From Mycolicibacterium anyangense (GTDB lineage: Bacteria; Actinomycetota; Actinomycetes; Mycobacteriales; Mycobacteriaceae): a DNA stretch of 64,000 nt. Below, piece by piece: positions 25,689 through 36,860 of the stretch. The stretch is taken from the NCBI RefSeq assembly GCF_010731855.1, contig NZ_AP022620.1:3472001-3536000 (forward strand), written 5' to 3'. A model generated the notes under the pieces. It was not told where the DNA came from and searched no databases. It saw nothing but the letters and a program-made list of their open reading frames with translations. Within the stretch, counting starts at the first letter, position 1. The number at the start of each line of letters is the position of its first letter. Position numbers and translations under genes: made by a program.

Positions 25689-28217
25689 CTACTCGCTGGG
25701 CGTGCCCGCGCTGGCGAGATCGGGCTCGGCCGTCTCGGTCCGCTTGGGCCCACCGTGGAAGGTGAACTTGGCGTCCTCGCCCTGGCCTTCGCCGTCCCAG
25801 TTCTCGACGTCGACGGTCACCAGCTGACCCGGGCCGACCTCCTCGAAGAGGATCTTCTCCGAGAGGGCGTCCTCGATCTCGCGCTGGATGGTGCGGCGCA
25901 GCGGCCGCGCCCCCAGCACCGGGTCGAACCCGCGCTTGGCCAACAGGGCCTTGGCCTTGTCGGTCAGCTCCATCTCCATGTCCTTGGTCTTGAGCTGCTT
26001 GGACACCCGGCCCACCATCAGGTCGACCATCTGGATGATCTCGTCCTGGGTGAGCTGGTGGAACACGATGATGTCGTCGATGCGGTTGAGGAACTCCGGG
26101 CGGAAGTGCTTCTTGAGCTCGTCGTTGACCTTCTGCTTCATCCGCTCGTAGTTGTTCTCGCCACCACCGGAGGTGAAGCCGAGACCGACCGCCTTGCTGA
26201 TGTCGGACGTACCGAGGTTCGAGGTGAAGATCAGCACGGTGTTCTTGAAGTCGACCGTGCGGCCCTGGCCGTCGGTGAGACGACCGTCCTCGAGGACCTG
26301 CAACAGGGTGTTGTAGATCTCCTGGTGCGCCTTCTCGATCTCGTCGAACAACACGACGGAGAACGGCTTGCGACGGACCTTCTCGGTGAGCTGGCCGCCC
26401 TCTTCGTATCCGACGTATCCGGGCGGGGCACCAAAGAGCCGCGACGCGGTGAAGCGGTCGTGGAACTCGCCCATGTCGATCTGGATGAGCGCGTCGTCGT
26501 CGCCGAAGAGGAACTCCGCCAGCGCCTTGGACAGCTCGGTCTTACCGACACCGGACGGGCCGGCGAAGATGAACGAGCCCGACGGGCGCTTGGGGTCCTT
26601 CAGGCCGGCGCGGGTGCGGCGGATCGCCTTCGAAACTGCACGGACGGCATCTTCCTGGCCGATGATCCGCTTGTGCAGCTCGTCCTCCATACGCAGCAGC
26701 CGAGTGGTCTCCTCCTCGGTCAGCTTGAACACGGGGATGCCGGTCCAGTTGCCGAGCACCTCGGCGATCTGCTCGTCGTCGACCTCGGCTACGACGTCGA
26801 GATCACCTGAGCGCCACTGCTTTTCACGCTCGGCACGCTGGGCTACCAGCTGCTTCTCGCGATCCCGCAGCGATGCCGCCTTCTCGAAGTCCTGCGCGTC
26901 GATCGCGCTTTCCTTCTCCCGGCGCGCATCGGCGATCTTCTCGTCGAACTCCCGCAGGTCTGGCGGAGCGGTCATCCGGCGGATCCGCATCCGGGCGCCG
27001 GCCTCGTCGATCAGGTCGATCGCCTTGTCCGGCAGGAACCGGTCGTTGATGTAGCGGTCGGCCAGGGTGGCCGCCGCGACCATCGCGGCATCGGTGATCG
27101 AGACCCGGTGGTGGGCCTCGTAGCGGTCGCGCAGACCCTTGAGGATCTCGATGGTGTGGGCGACCGTCGGCTCACCGACCTGGACCGGCTGGAACCGGCG
27201 CTCCAGGGCGGCGTCCTTCTCGATGTACTTGCGGTACTCGTCGAGGGTGGTGGCGCCAATGGTCTGCAGCTCGCCACGGGCGAGCTTCGGCTTCAGGATC
27301 GAGGCGGCGTCGATAGCGCCCTCGGCGGCACCTGCGCCGACGAGCGTGTGCAGCTCGTCGATGAACAGGATGATGTCGCCGCGGGTGTTGATCTCCTTGA
27401 GCACCTTCTTCAGGCGCTCCTCGAAATCACCGCGGTAGCGGCTGCCCGCGACCAGCGAACCCAGATCCAGGGTGTAGAGCTGCTTGTCCTTCAGCGTCTC
27501 GGGCACCTCGCCGTGCACGATGGCCTGGGCCAGGCCCTCGACGACGGCGGTCTTGCCGACGCCGGGCTCGCCGATCAGCACCGGGTTGTTCTTGGTACGC
27601 CGGCTCAGCACCTGCATGACCCGCTCGATTTCCTTCTCCCGGCCGATGACCGGGTCGAGCTTGCCCTCCATGGCGGCAGCCGTCAGGTTGCGGCCGAACT
27701 GGTCGAGGACCAGGGACGTCGACGGATTGCCCGACTCCCCTCCCCGGCCACCGGTGCCGGCCTCGGCGGTCTCCTTGCCCTGGTAGCCGGACAGCAGCTG
27801 GATCACCTGCTGACGAACACGCGTCAGCTCGGCGCCGAGCTTCACCAGCACCTGGGCGGCCACGCCCTCGCCCTCGCGGATCAGGCCGAGCAGGATGTGC
27901 TCGGTGCCGATGTAGTTGTGGCCGAGCTGCAGCGCCTCGCGCAGGGACAGCTCGAGAACCTTCTTGGCACGAGGGGTGAAGGGGATGTGGCCCGAGGGCG
28001 CCTGCTGGCCCTGGCCGATGATCTCCTCGACCTGGCTGCGGACCCCCTCCAGGGAGATACCCAGCGATTCCAGGGACTTGGCGGCTACGCCCTCACCCTC
28101 GTGAATAAGACCCAACAGGATGTGCTCGGTCCCGATGTAGTTGTGGTTGAGCATCCGGGCTTCTTCTTGAGCCAGGACGACGACCCTGCGGGCACGGTCG
28201 GTAAATCTCTCGAACAT
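25689..28217 (-). CDS. clpC1: ClpC1 AAA+ unfoldase of the Clp protease
   Basis: Hexameric ATPase that feeds substrates to ClpP1P2; essential in mycobacteria (Rv3596c). Domain order: two Clp-N repeats (about 1-145, [20 protein letters not shown]), D1 AAA with Walker [14 protein letters not shown] and Walker [13 protein letters not shown], the UVR/M coiled-coil middle segment ([20 protein letters not shown]), and D2 with Walker [14 protein letters not shown] and Walker [12 protein letters not shown]. 842 residues, full length. Monocistronic by context, with its own 5' region and a terminator. Confidence 0.97.
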   Translation of the reverse strand: MFERFTDRARRVVVLAQEEARMLNHNYIGTEHILLGLIHEGEGVAAKSLESLGISLEGVRSQVEEIIGQGQQAPSGHIPFTPRAKKVLELSLREALQLGHNYIGTEHILLGLIREGEGVAAQVLVKLGAELTRVRQQVIQLLSGYQGKETAEAGTGGRGGESGNPSTSLVLDQFGRNLTAAAMEGKLDPVIGREKEIERVMQVLSRRTKNNPVLIGEPGVGKTAVVEGLAQAIVHGEVPETLKDKQLYTLDLGSLVAGSRYRGDFEERLKKVLKEINTRGDIILFIDELHTLVGAGAAEGAIDAASILKPKLARGELQTIGATTLDEYRKYIEKDAALERRFQPVQVGEPTVAHTIEILKGLRDRYEAHHRVSITDAAMVAAATLADRYINDRFLPDKAIDLIDEAGARMRIRRMTAPPDLREFDEKIADARREKESAIDAQDFEKAASLRDREKQLVAQRAEREKQWRSGDLDVVAEVDDEQIAEVLGNWTGIPVFKLTEEETTRLLRMEDELHKRIIGQEDAVRAVSKAIRRTRAGLKDPKRPSGSFIFAGPSGVGKTELSKALAEFLFGDDDALIQIDMGEFHDRFTASRLFGAPPGYVGYEEGGQLTEKVRRKPFSVVLFDEIEKAHQEIYNTLLQVLEDGRLTDGQGRTVDFKNTVLIFTSNLGTSDISKAVGLGFTSGGGENNYERMKQKVNDELKKHFRPEFLNRIDDIIVFHQLTQDEIIQMVDLMVGRVSKQLKTKDMEMELTDKAKALLAKRGFDPVLGARPLRRTIQREIEDALSEKILFEEVGPGQLVTVDVENWDGEGQGEDAKFTFHGGPKRTETAEPDLASAGTPSE

Positions 28218-28463
28218 CGGTGGTTACCTGCTCTCCATCACGATTTAGGTACGACGGTAGGCACCGCGCGCCTGTCGTCCACTCTAATGGGCGGTCCCGA
28301 GAGGTGCCCTCCCTTGCCCCACCCATACCGCATTACTGCGGTGGACACAGCAGACCAACGCGGGAGAACACCGAATCGTTTCCCGTCATCACCGGCGTTG
28401 ACTTCGCCCCGAGCGAAAGTGGCTGACGAGACGATGACGTGGGCCGGTGAGGACGGCGCCGGC

Positions 28464-28805
28464 TTAGGTCGCGGCGTGGAAAGCGTCGATGATGTCGGCG
28501 GGGATACGGCCGCGGGTGGAGACCTTGTGGCCGTTGCGGCGAGCCCACTCCCGGATGGCGGCGCTCTGCTCGCGGTCGATGGAGGCGCGGCCGCGTCCGG
28601 GCGGACCCGAGCGGCCACGGCGGCGGCCACCGACCCGGCGACCCGCCTCGACCCACGGCTTCAACTCGTTGCGCAGTTTCTGCGCATTCTTGGCGGAAAG
28701 ATCGATCTCGTAGCTCACACCGTCGAGCGAGAATTCAACTGTTTCGTCGGCCGCACCTTCACCGTCGAAATCGTCGACGAGGGTGACGGTAACTTTTTTG
28801 GCCAT
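28464..28805 (-). CDS. lsr2: Nucleoid-associated protein Lsr2
   Basis: H-NS-like bridging protein that silences AT-rich, often acquired, DNA (Rv3597c). 113 residues. The N-terminal dimerisation domain ([37 protein letters not shown]) is joined by a basic linker to the DNA-binding domain whose AT-hook-like loop is [17 protein letters not shown] (core RGR). It lies about 246 bp before clpC1 on the same strand and is separated from lysS by 115 bp. Confidence 0.97.
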   Translation of the reverse strand: MAKKVTVTLVDDFDGEGAADETVEFSLDGVSYEIDLSAKNAQKLRNELKPWVEAGRRVGGRRRGRSGPPGRGRASIDREQSAAIREWARRNGHKVSTRGRIPADIIDAFHAAT

Positions 28806-28870
28806 CAGCTCACGTGGTCCTTCTGCTTGTGCACGACAAGCGATTGATGAAACGCCTCCCCTTGTGAACT

Positions 28871-28883
28871 AATGTGCCACATT
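28871..28883. promoter_or_regulatory. 13-bp palindrome AATGTG-C-CACATT upstream of lsr2
   Basis: Perfect 6-1-6 inverted repeat about 66 bp before the lsr2 start, in a relatively AT-rich leader. Could be an operator or part of the promoter. A further CTTGT-N5-ACAAG repeat lies between it and the start. Confidence 0.35.
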
Positions 28884-28920
28884 GCTGCAACGCATTCAAC
28901 CGAGCTCAGGTCGGTGCACT

Positions 28921-30456
28921 TCAGTTGCCGTGCCGCCGAACAATCGGGAACAAAACAGTCTCGCGAATTGACAATCCGGTGAGAACCATCAGCAAGCGAT
29001 CGATACCCATTCCGGTCCCCGTGGTCGGCGGCATCGCATACTCCATCGCAGCCAGGAAATCCTCGTCGAGCGCCATCGCCTCGTCGTCACCCGCGGCGGC
29101 CGCCCTGGCCTGCGCTTCGAACCGTTCCCGCTGGATGATCGGGTCGACGAGTTCGGAGTAGCCGGTGGCCAACTCGACTCCGCGCACGTAGAGATCCCAT
29201 TTCTCGGTGACGCCGGGGATACTGCGGTGCTGGCGGGTCAGCGGTGTGGTCTCCACCGGGAAGTCCTTGACGAATGTCGGAGCCCACAACGTGTCGCCGA
29301 CGGTGTGCTCCCATAGCTCCTCGACGAGCTTGCCGTGGCCGTAGCCGCGGTCCCGTGGGATCTCGAGATCGAGCCGGTCGGCAATGGCGAGCAGGTATTC
29401 CAACGACGTGTCGGGCGTGATCTCTTCGCCGAGAGCCTCCGACAACGATGGATACATTTGAATCGCCGGCCATTCGCCGTCAAGATCAAAGATTGTGCCA
29501 TCCGGCAATGGCACTTGACGTGTGCCGATGGCCTCGTCGGCGACTTCTTGAATAAGTTCCCTGGTGACGACCGCGGAATCGTCATACGTGCCCCACGCCT
29601 GATATGTCTCCAACATCGCGAATTCCGGTGAATGCGTGGAATCGGCACCTTCGTTCCGGAAGTTGCGATTGAGTTCGAAGACTTTCTCCAGGCCGCCCAC
29701 CACGCAGCGCTTGAGGAACAATTCCGGCGCGATTCGCAGGTAGAGGTCGGCGTCCAGAGCATTGGAATGGGTGATGAACGGGCGGGCGGCCGCGCCGCCG
29801 GCCAGCGTCTGCAGCATCGGCGTCTCCACCTCGAGGAAGCCGCGACGCTCCAGCGCATTGCGCACCGCACGCACCACGGCGATGCGCTGGCGGGCCACCG
29901 TGCGCGCCTGGGGCCGCACGATCAGATCGACGTAGCGCTGCCGGACCCGCGACTCTTCGCTCATCTCCTTGTGCGCGACCGGCAGCGGCCGCAGCGCCTT
30001 GGCCGCCATCTGCCAGGAGTCGGCGAGGACCGAGAGTTCACCGCGCCGCGAACTGATCACCTCACCGTGCACGAACACGATGTCGCCCAGGTCGACATCG
30101 GACTTCCACTGCTCGAGCGCCTCTTCACCGACACCGGCAAGGCTGATCATGGCCTGCAGCTGGGTCCCGTCACCCTCCTGCAAGGTGGCGAAACACAGCT
30201 TGCCGGAGTTGCGCGCAAACACCACCCGGCCGGTGATGCCGACGATGTCCCCGGTGGCGGAGTCGGCGGGGAGGTCGGGATAGGCGGCCCGGATCTCGGC
30301 CAGCGAATGGGTACGCGGCACCGTGACCGGGTAGGGGTCCCGCCCTTCGGCCAGCAGCCGCTCCCGCTTGCCCTGCCGGATGCGGAACTGCTCTGGGACC
30401 TCAGCTCCCTCGGCCTCGGTGTACGAGTCATTGTCCGGTGCATCAGCAGAGCTCAC
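28921..30456 (-). CDS. lysS: Lysyl-tRNA synthetase (class II)
   Basis: 511 residues, Rv3598c equivalent. An OB-fold anticodon-binding domain (about 60-190, [20 protein letters not shown]) precedes the class II core. Motif 2 is [20 protein letters not shown] and motif 3 is [16 protein letters not shown]. Parts of the 3' half (around 29400-29660 and 28921-29010) have visibly lower GC and more A/T-ending codons than neighbouring genes, while the reading frame and motifs stay intact. Divergent from the next gene by 23 bp. Confidence 0.95.
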   Translation of the reverse strand: MSSADAPDNDSYTEAEGAEVPEQFRIRQGKRERLLAEGRDPYPVTVPRTHSLAEIRAAYPDLPADSATGDIVGITGRVVFARNSGKLCFATLQEGDGTQLQAMISLAGVGEEALEQWKSDVDLGDIVFVHGEVISSRRGELSVLADSWQMAAKALRPLPVAHKEMSEESRVRQRYVDLIVRPQARTVARQRIAVVRAVRNALERRGFLEVETPMLQTLAGGAAARPFITHSNALDADLYLRIAPELFLKRCVVGGLEKVFELNRNFRNEGADSTHSPEFAMLETYQAWGTYDDSAVVTRELIQEVADEAIGTRQVPLPDGTIFDLDGEWPAIQMYPSLSEALGEEITPDTSLEYLLAIADRLDLEIPRDRGYGHGKLVEELWEHTVGDTLWAPTFVKDFPVETTPLTRQHRSIPGVTEKWDLYVRGVELATGYSELVDPIIQRERFEAQARAAAAGDDEAMALDEDFLAAMEYAMPPTTGTGMGIDRLLMVLTGLSIRETVLFPIVRRHGN

Positions 30457-30479
30457 GACGTGCCAGCTTAAATGAGTCG

Positions 30480-31760
30480 GTGAAGTCGCTCATCAACGCC
30501 GCAGCGGTGGCGGCTCTGGCCCACGAGCGAGTGGACTGGCGGTTCAAGGGTCTGCCGGTCTCCTGGTCGGGTCGCACGGTGGCACAGATCTGCGCCGAGC
30601 GGCCCGATCTGTTCGCCGGCGGGCCGCTGGGGCCGGTGTGCGTGCTGGACGCCGCGGCCCTGGAACACAACCTGCAGACGATGGCCCAGTGGTGCGCCCG
30701 GCACGGGGTCGAGCTGGCCCCGCACGGCAAGACCCACATGGCGCCACAGTTGGTGGCCCGGCAGTTCGAGGCGGGCGCCACCGCGGTGACGGCGGCCACG
30801 GTCAGCCAGGTGCGGACCTACCGCGCGTTCGGCGTGCGCGAGGTGGTGCTGGCCAACGAGCTGGTGGATCCGGCCGGTCTGGCGTGGCTGGCCGCCGAAC
30901 TGGATTCCGACGACGGGTTCCGGTTGCTCTGCTGGGTCGATTCGGTGCGCGGCGTCGAGCTGATGGACCGGGCGCTGGATGCGGGGGGCGGCCGCAGGCC
31001 CGTGGACGTGTGCGTCGAACTCGGTGCGCCGGGGACCCGAACTGGGTGCCGCGACGACGACACCGCCGATGCGGTGGCGCAGGCGGTGCTGGCCAGCAGA
31101 CGGGTGAGGCTGGCCGGGGTCGCCGGATACGAGGCCGCACTGGGGCATGACGTATCGAGCGCCGGGGTGCGGCCGGTGCTGGATTATCTGCGCCGGCTGC
31201 GTGCCACCGCAGTGCGGCTGGCGCCGCTGTGCGAGAGCGACGAGATGATCGTGACTGCCGGTGGCAGTACGCATTTCGACGTGGTGGCCACCGAACTGCT
31301 CGGCGCCTGGCGCACGATCGTGCGCAGCGGGGCCTACCTGACCAACGACGACGGGCTGTACCACCGGACCTCACCGCTGACCCGGCCGGGGGCATCGGGC
31401 GCCGGGCTCCGTGCCGCGCTGCACGTGTGGGCACAGATCAGCTCCCGCCCGGAGCCGGGCCTGGCCCTGGTGACGATGGGCCGTCGGGATGTCTCCTTCG
31501 ATCAGGACATGCCCGTGCCGCAACGGCTTCGAACGCCATCGGGGTGGACCGACGGCGCGCTCGCCGAATGCGAGGTGACCAAGCTGAACGACCAGCACGC
31601 GTTCCTGCAGCTGTCCGAGACTGCCGACACGCAGATCCAGGTCGGCGATTGGATCGAGTTCGGGGTGTCGCATCCGTGCACCGTGTTCGACAAGTGGCAG
31701 CTGATCCCGGCCCTCGACGAGCGCGGCCGGGTGGTCGACCTGGTGCGGACCTTCTTCTAG
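30480..31760 (+). CDS. DSD1/alanine-racemase-like PLP enzyme (amino acid deaminase/aldolase type)
   Basis: 426 residues with an alanine-racemase N-terminal barrel; the PLP lysine is in [14 protein letters not shown]. The C-terminal DSD1-type beta domain has a potential zinc pair: His and Cys in [15 protein letters not shown]. Family members are D-threonine aldolases, D-serine dehydratases or amino acid deaminases, so action on a D-amino acid is likely. The GTG at 30480 is preferred because an earlier start at 30438 runs into lysS. Its stop shares CTAG with the convergent coaX stop. Confidence 0.85.
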   Translation: MKSLINAAAVAALAHERVDWRFKGLPVSWSGRTVAQICAERPDLFAGGPLGPVCVLDAAALEHNLQTMAQWCARHGVELAPHGKTHMAPQLVARQFEAGATAVTAATVSQVRTYRAFGVREVVLANELVDPAGLAWLAAELDSDDGFRLLCWVDSVRGVELMDRALDAGGGRRPVDVCVELGAPGTRTGCRDDDTADAVAQAVLASRRVRLAGVAGYEAALGHDVSSAGVRPVLDYLRRLRATAVRLAPLCESDEMIVTAGGSTHFDVVATELLGAWRTIVRSGAYLTNDDGLYHRTSPLTRPGASGAGLRAALHVWAQISSRPEPGLALVTMGRRDVSFDQDMPVPQRLRTPSGWTDGALAECEVTKLNDQHAFLQLSETADTQIQVGDWIEFGVSHPCTVFDKWQLIPALDERGRVVDLVRTFF

Positions 31761-32572
31761 CGGCCCGGCTTGAGCTTGCCGCGCTGGCCGTCCCGGTTGC
31801 GCTCGTAGACCATTCGCAAACCGTCCAGGGTCAGGTGCTTGTCGTAATGGGCGACCGTACTCAGGTCGGGCAGCAGCAACGGCGCGGTATGGCCGGTGGC
31901 CACCACCGCCACATCGGCACCGGCGAACCCGTCGACATCCTCGCGGATGCGCGAGATCAGACCGTCGACCAGCCCGGCGAAGCCGAACACCGCACCGGCC
32001 TGCATGCACTCGACGGTGTTCTTGCCGATCACCGATCGCGGCCTGGTCAGCTCGACCCGCCGCAGCGCCGCCGACCTGGCCGCAGCAGCGTCAGAGGACA
32101 CCTGGATACCGGGGGCGATTGCGCCACCGAGGAATTCACCCTTGGCGGACACCACGTCGACACAGATCGACGAACCGAAATCCACCACGATGGCGGGCGA
32201 GGAGAACTTCGCGTACGCGGCGAGGCAGTTGACGATGCGGTCGGCGCCCACCTCCTTGGGATTATCGACCAGCAGCGGTATGCCGGTGCGCACGCCGGGC
32301 TCGATGAGCACGTGCGGCACGGAGGGCCAGTACTGCTCGAGCATGAGGCGTACCTCGTGCAGCACCGATGGCACCGTGGACAGTCCGGTGGCTCCGGTCA
32401 GCTGCTCGGAATCATCGCCGATGAGCCCTTCGATGGTCAGCGCGAGTTCGTCGGCGGTGACCTCCGACTCGGTCCGGATACGCCACTGCTGAGCCACTTT
32501 GGCGTGATCTCCCGAACCGGAGATCAGTCCGACGACGGTGTGGGTGTTGCGGACGTCGATGGCGAGCAGCAC
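31757..32572 (-). CDS. coaX: Type III pantothenate kinase
   Basis: First committed step of CoA synthesis, phosphorylating pantothenate (Rv3600c). ASKHA-fold markers: N-terminal phosphate loop [30 protein letters not shown], and [13 protein letters not shown]. 271 residues. It ends the panC-panD-coaX run, 2 bp after panD, so the window encodes three steps from beta-alanine and pantoate to 4'-phosphopantothenate. CoaX enzymes of this type are sometimes inactive in mycobacteria that also have CoaA. Confidence 0.94.
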   Translation of the reverse strand: MLLAIDVRNTHTVVGLISGSGDHAKVAQQWRIRTESEVTADELALTIEGLIGDDSEQLTGATGLSTVPSVLHEVRLMLEQYWPSVPHVLIEPGVRTGIPLLVDNPKEVGADRIVNCLAAYAKFSSPAIVVDFGSSICVDVVSAKGEFLGGAIAPGIQVSSDAAAARSAALRRVELTRPRSVIGKNTVECMQAGAVFGFAGLVDGLISRIREDVDGFAGADVAVVATGHTAPLLLPDLSTVAHYDKHLTLDGLRMVYERNRDGQRGKLKPGR

Positions 32573-32574
32573 GG

Positions 32575-32991
32575 CTAGCGCGCACCTCGCGGTGAGAACA
32601 GATCGGCGACGTCATCGGGCACATGCGCGGGGTCGTCACCGAGGTCGACCTGCCGGTTGCCGGCGTCGACGAACACGATGCGGGGCCGGTATTCGCGGGC
32701 CTGGGCGTCGTCCATGGTGCCGTAGGCGATCAGTATGACCAGATCACCGGGATGAACCAGATGCGCTGCGGCGCCGTTGATCCCGATCACTCCTGAACCT
32801 CGCTGACCGGTGATCGCGTAGGTGACCAGTCGGTTGCCGTTGTCGATGTCGACGATGGTGACCTGTTCGCCTTCGAGCAGGTCGGCGGCTTCCATCAGAT
32901 CGGCGTCGATGGTCACCGAACCCACGTAGTGCAGGTCGGCATGGGTGACCGTGGCGCGGTGGATCTTGGACTTCAGCATGGTCCGAAACAT
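32575..32991 (-). CDS. panD: Aspartate 1-decarboxylase (pyruvoyl enzyme precursor)
   Basis: Makes beta-alanine for pantothenate. 138 residues. The self-cleavage site Gly24-Ser25 ([14 protein letters not shown]) that yields the pyruvoyl group is present, as is the catalytic Lys9 ([10 protein letters not shown]). The ATG at 32991 overlaps the panC stop (TGATG). Rv3601c equivalent, the target of pyrazinoic acid in M. tuberculosis. Confidence 0.96.
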   Translation of the reverse strand: MFRTMLKSKIHRATVTHADLHYVGSVTIDADLMEAADLLEGEQVTIVDIDNGNRLVTYAITGQRGSGVIGINGAAAHLVHPGDLVILIAYGTMDDAQAREYRPRIVFVDAGNRQVDLGDDPAHVPDDVADLFSPRGAR

Positions 32992-33923
32992 CAATTTCTC
33001 CAGCTTATTTCGTTGTTGGCGTCATGGCCCGCACCGGGCGGGGCAGAGTTGGTCGACAGGTCGATGGCGATGTTGTCCAGCAGGCGGGTGCTGCCCAGCC
33101 GGGCGGCGATCAACATCCGGGCCGGGCCGAAGGCCGGGGCGGGCTCGAGCCACGGCCCGCGCACCTCGAGATAGTCGACCTTGATGGCGGGCACCTCGTC
33201 GAGAACCGCGCGGGCCGCGTCCAATGCCGGGCCGACACCGTCTGCGGCACCGTACATACCGGCCAGCAGCGCCGAGGACAGCGCGCAGGCCTGTTCGCGC
33301 TCTTCGGGATTCAGGTAACGGTTGCGCGACGACATGGCCAGGCCGTCGGACTCCCGCACGGTCGGGACCCCGACGATCCGGACGTCCACGTTCAGGTCGT
33401 CGACCATCTGGCGGATGAGAACGAGCTGCTGGTAATCCTTCTCACCGAAGAAGGCCCGATCGGGCTGCACGATCTGCAGCAGCTTGAGCACCACGGTGAG
33501 CATGCCGGCGAAATGCGTCGGGCGCACCGCACCTTCGAGTTCGGCACCCAGCGGTCCGGGATGCACCGTGGTGCGCTGACCGTCGGGATACATCGCCGAG
33601 GCGGTCGGGGCGAACACCACCTCGACACCTTCACCGGCCAGCAGTTCCAGGTCGGCGTCCAGTGTGCGGGGGTAGGCGTCGAGGTCCTCGTTGGCGCCGA
33701 ACTGCAAGGGGTTGACGAAGATCGACACCGCCACCACGGCTCCCGGTACCCGCTTGGCCGCCCGGACCAGGGCCAGATGGCCGTCGTGCAGCGCACCCAT
33801 CGTCGGCACGAGCATCACCCGCCGGCCGGTGTGCCGCAACGCCCTGGTGACATCCGACACCGACTGAGGGGTCGGGTACACGTTGAGCTGCCCGGCGCTG
33901 AACTTCGGCGCCGCCTTGCTCAT
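32991..33923 (-). CDS. panC: Pantothenate synthetase
   Basis: ATP-dependent condensation of pantoate and beta-alanine (Rv3602c). The HIGH-type motif is [15 protein letters not shown], and the KMSKS-like segment is [12 protein letters not shown]. The central [17 protein letters not shown] is highly conserved. 310 residues. The start overlaps the upstream stop by 4 bp (ATGA) and the stop overlaps panD, so this is a tightly coupled cluster. Confidence 0.96.
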   Translation of the reverse strand: MSKAAPKFSAGQLNVYPTPQSVSDVTRALRHTGRRVMLVPTMGALHDGHLALVRAAKRVPGAVVAVSIFVNPLQFGANEDLDAYPRTLDADLELLAGEGVEVVFAPTASAMYPDGQRTTVHPGPLGAELEGAVRPTHFAGMLTVVLKLLQIVQPDRAFFGEKDYQQLVLIRQMVDDLNVDVRIVGVPTVRESDGLAMSSRNRYLNPEEREQACALSSALLAGMYGAADGVGPALDAARAVLDEVPAIKVDYLEVRGPWLEPAPAFGPARMLIAARLGSTRLLDNIAIDLSTNSAPPGAGHDANNEISWRN

Positions 33924-34858
33924 TGCCGCCGTCCTTGGCCGGCCGACCAGTCCGTCAACACCTCAAAGACCTCCTTGGAAACCCGCGCACGCTGGGCGGT
34001 ACGCAGAGAGTTTGCGCAATATGCTTGCGCCAGTGCGGAATCCACTTCATTGAGAGCAGCAAGGTGACCCGCCACCGCGGTCGCGTCGCCGCGCGCCACC
34101 GGACCGGTCAGCGCGGACTGCCCACGTTGCAGGGTGTTCTCCAGCGCGGCGCGGGCCAGCGGGGCCACGATCCGCTCGGCCAGCCCGCCCGGTGCAGTGC
34201 CGATGAGTTCCTGTCCGAGCAGCTCCTGCCCGGACAGCGCGGCACGCAACGCATCGAGCGCGTCGGCGACCACCGTGACGACGTGATTGCTCGCGTGCGC
34301 CAGAGCCGCGTGATACAGCGCGCGAGCGTCCTCGCGGACCCGGAACGGCTCGCCGCCGATCTCGAGAACCAGCGACTGGGCGATGGCATAGCCGATCTCG
34401 TCGGCGGCGGTGATACCGAAGCACGTCTCACTCAGCCGCACCACATCGTCGTCGGAACCGGTGAACGTCATGGCCGGGTGGATGGCCAGCGGCACGCACC
34501 CCTGCTCGGCCAGCGGGGCCAGGATGCCGACTCCGTTGGCACCGGAGGTGTGCACCACGATCGTTCCCCGCCGCACCGACCCGGTGGCGGCAAGACCGTT
34601 GACCAGTGCGGCCAGTTCCGAATCGGGGACGGTCAGCAGCAACAGCTCGGCACTGTCGGCCACCTCCGGCACCGGAAGCACCGGGGTGTCGGGCAGCCGC
34701 CGCTGCGCCAGCCGCAGGGAGGTGTTCGAGATCGCGCTGCAGGCGACCACGACGTGGTCTGCTCGTTCGAGAGCCAAGCCGAGCGCAGTGCCGACCCGCC
34801 CGGCCGAGATGACGCCCACTTTGAGGCGCGCCGGGCGCAAGCCATTGGGGGTCCCCAC
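33920..34858 (-). CDS. Rossmann-fold/DUF2520 protein, Rv3603c-like
   Basis: 312 residues. The N-terminal dinucleotide-binding fold ([20 protein letters not shown]) and the central [20 protein letters not shown] and [11 protein letters not shown] motifs are those of the DUF2520 family, related to prephenate dehydrogenase and F420/NADP reductases. The C-terminal domain is helical. Substrate unknown. It is translationally coupled to panC, so a reductase role in pantoate metabolism is an obvious but untested idea. Confidence 0.85.
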   Translation of the reverse strand: MGTPNGLRPARLKVGVISAGRVGTALGLALERADHVVVACSAISNTSLRLAQRRLPDTPVLPVPEVADSAELLLLTVPDSELAALVNGLAATGSVRRGTIVVHTSGANGVGILAPLAEQGCVPLAIHPAMTFTGSDDDVVRLSETCFGITAADEIGYAIAQSLVLEIGGEPFRVREDARALYHAALAHASNHVVTVVADALDALRAALSGQELLGQELIGTAPGGLAERIVAPLARAALENTLQRGQSALTGPVARGDATAVAGHLAALNEVDSALAQAYCANSLRTAQRARVSKEVFEVLTDWSAGQGRRQ

Positions 34859-34973
34859 CTAGACGACCTCACTGACGTCGATTCGTTCCAGTCCTGCTCT
34901 GCCGGTACCGGACGGTCAGCACAACTTTAACCCCAGGCCGACGCGGCGCCGCGGGCTCGCCTACCCCGCGGGC

Positions 34974-36317
34974 TCAGTCCTCGCGGCGGCGGCGGCCGCC
35001 GCTGCCGGTGTTGCCGTTGGCCTGCAGACGGGCCAACAGGTCGGCGACGGACTGGCCACCGGCGTGCTGACCGCCAGGGCCGGCAGGCGGTTCCGGTTCG
35101 GGCTCTGGCTGTGGTTCGGGCTCCGGCTCGGGCTCGGGCCGCCGTCGCCTGCCGCCGGACTCCGGCGGCGGGGGTGTGGACATGGCCGGCGCGGCCTGGC
35201 CGTAGGCCGGGGCCTCCACCGAGTGCCGGGCCCGTGGGGCGGCCGGTTCCGCAGCGGGCTGCATGACCGGTTCGGGGCGCGCCGGTTCGGGTCTCGGCGG
35301 CGCGGGTGCGGGCGGTTCGTCGACCGGGCCGGTCCAGTGCCTGCCGCGGCGTGCCTCCTCCGGTGTGGGGGCGCTGTCAACCGGTGGTGACACCCAGGTG
35401 CTGCCCGGCGTCCCAGGCGGCAGCCAACGCCCCTCGGCCTCCACCGGCTGCCACTCGCTGCTCTGGGCCGCCGGGGCCGGTGCGGGCTGCGGCGGTGCGG
35501 GTACCGGGGTGGGCTGCACAGGCGGGGCGGCCGGGCCGGCGCCGTTGCCGGCCGGCCGGCGGTGCGAGCCGCGGTAGTCGTCGTAATCCTGCGGCGGCGG
35601 GGGTTCCTGGTAGCGAGGGCGCGGGGGCGGCGGCGCGTAGGGCTGTTGTTGTTGGGCAGCGGGCTGCTGCCGGGGAGCCGGTGCGGGCGGCGGCGGAACC
35701 AGCGGCTCCTCGGGCACGTCGATGATCGGGTTCTCTGCCGTCCGGCTGGCGTTGTCCTCCGCGGTGACCGGGGTGATACGGCTGCTCTGCACCCGGCCGG
35801 GAGTTGGTGGCATCGCCGTGGTGTCGCGGGTCCAGTCGCCGTACCCGGCCGCCGCACGGTCGCCCTCCAGCGCGGGACGGTCGCCGAGATCGGCGTCGAA
35901 CAGGATCTCGAGATTCGCGCGCAAGGCGGCGAGTTCGGCGCGCAACGCCGCTACCTCGTCGGCGGCCTGGGCTCGCAGTTCGGCGGCCAGTTCACGGCGT
36001 AGGTGCGATTCGACTCCCAGCTCGTACTCGCGGCGCGCGGAGATCTCCCGATCGAGCTGCAGGTCGTAGACCAGCTTCAGGTCCCGGGCCCGGGCGGCGT
36101 CGACATCGCTCTGGCGCCGATAGATCACCGACACGAAGGCGGCGACCACGGCCGCCCACAGCGACAGCACCACCGCGAGCTTGAGCAGCTCGACGCGGTT
36201 GGTGAATACCAACGCGGAACTGGCAACGATGGCCAGGACCAGCAACGTCGTCAAGAGCAGCCAACCCGGCCTGCGGCCGCCGCGCCGATTCCGGCCGCCG
36301 CGGGACAGAACGGTCAT
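34974..36317 (-). CDS. Membrane protein with Pro-rich C-terminal tail, Rv3604c-like
   Basis: 447 residues: a basic N-terminus (LSRGGRNRRGGRRPG), two transmembrane helices (about 18-70), a charged coiled-coil stretch (YDLQLDREISARREYELGVE to about 140), then about 290 residues of low-complexity Pro/Ala/Glu/Gln sequence. It ends with a short conserved segment GQSVADLLARLQANGNTG and a basic tail. The ATG at 36317 avoids an unlikely extension. Similar C-terminal VADLLARLQ motifs occur in mycobacterial envelope-associated proteins. Function unknown. Confidence 0.83.
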   Translation of the reverse strand: MTVLSRGGRNRRGGRRPGWLLLTTLLVLAIVASSALVFTNRVELLKLAVVLSLWAAVVAAFVSVIYRRQSDVDAARARDLKLVYDLQLDREISARREYELGVESHLRRELAAELRAQAADEVAALRAELAALRANLEILFDADLGDRPALEGDRAAAGYGDWTRDTTAMPPTPGRVQSSRITPVTAEDNASRTAENPIIDVPEEPLVPPPPAPAPRQQPAAQQQQPYAPPPPRPRYQEPPPPQDYDDYRGSHRRPAGNGAGPAAPPVQPTPVPAPPQPAPAPAAQSSEWQPVEAEGRWLPPGTPGSTWVSPPVDSAPTPEEARRGRHWTGPVDEPPAPAPPRPEPARPEPVMQPAAEPAAPRARHSVEAPAYGQAAPAMSTPPPPESGGRRRRPEPEPEPEPQPEPEPEPPAGPGGQHAGGQSVADLLARLQANGNTGSGGRRRRED

Positions 36318-36383
36318 GGGGTGACTGTACCCGCGCGATGTCCGTGTACGTGTCCTCAAGCTGCGGCGATTCGCCGCGGCGCA

Positions 36384-36860
36384 TCACTCGGTGGCGGAGT
36401 CGGCGCTCTCGGTTGGGTCGGCCGGCGACTTACAGCAATTCTCGAGCCACAACGCGGCGACCACGAGCGCCGCTGCACTGATGGCGGCCACCACCGCACC
36501 CGGGGTGTCGGCGCCGGCGACCCGGAGTTCAGTGCGGCGCGGCAGCAGGTAGACGACGACGCCGGTCCACCACCCCGCGGCCAGCGCGCCCACCCACGCC
36601 GAGGCCTTGGCGATCACGACACTGCGCGCCACCGCCAGGGGATGCAGCCGGCCGGCGCCGACCCCGATTCGCCCGTCGCGGATCCGCCCGCGCACCGACA
36701 CGGCCCACGCCGCCTCAGCCACGGCGACGGCCAGCAGCGACAGTCCGGTCCACACCGTGATCGGCGGGAAGTAGCGGTACAGCACATGCACCACCAGATA
36801 GGAGACGACCGCTGCCACGACGATCGCGGCCAGCAGGTCGCGTCTGCGGGTCAGCCCCAT
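36384..36860 (-). CDS. DUF3180 membrane protein, Rv3605c-like
   Basis: 158 residues with four predicted transmembrane helices (for example LLAAIVVAAVVSYLVVHVLY and WTGLSLLAVAVAEAAWAVSV) and the DUF3180 signature LHPLAVARSVVIAKASAWVG. It overlaps the folK stop by one base (TGATG), as is usual in actinobacteria, but has no established role in folate synthesis. Confidence 0.88.
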   Translation of the reverse strand: MGLTRRRDLLAAIVVAAVVSYLVVHVLYRYFPPITVWTGLSLLAVAVAEAAWAVSVRGRIRDGRIGVGAGRLHPLAVARSVVIAKASAWVGALAAGWWTGVVVYLLPRRTELRVAGADTPGAVVAAISAAALVVAALWLENCCKSPADPTESADSATE

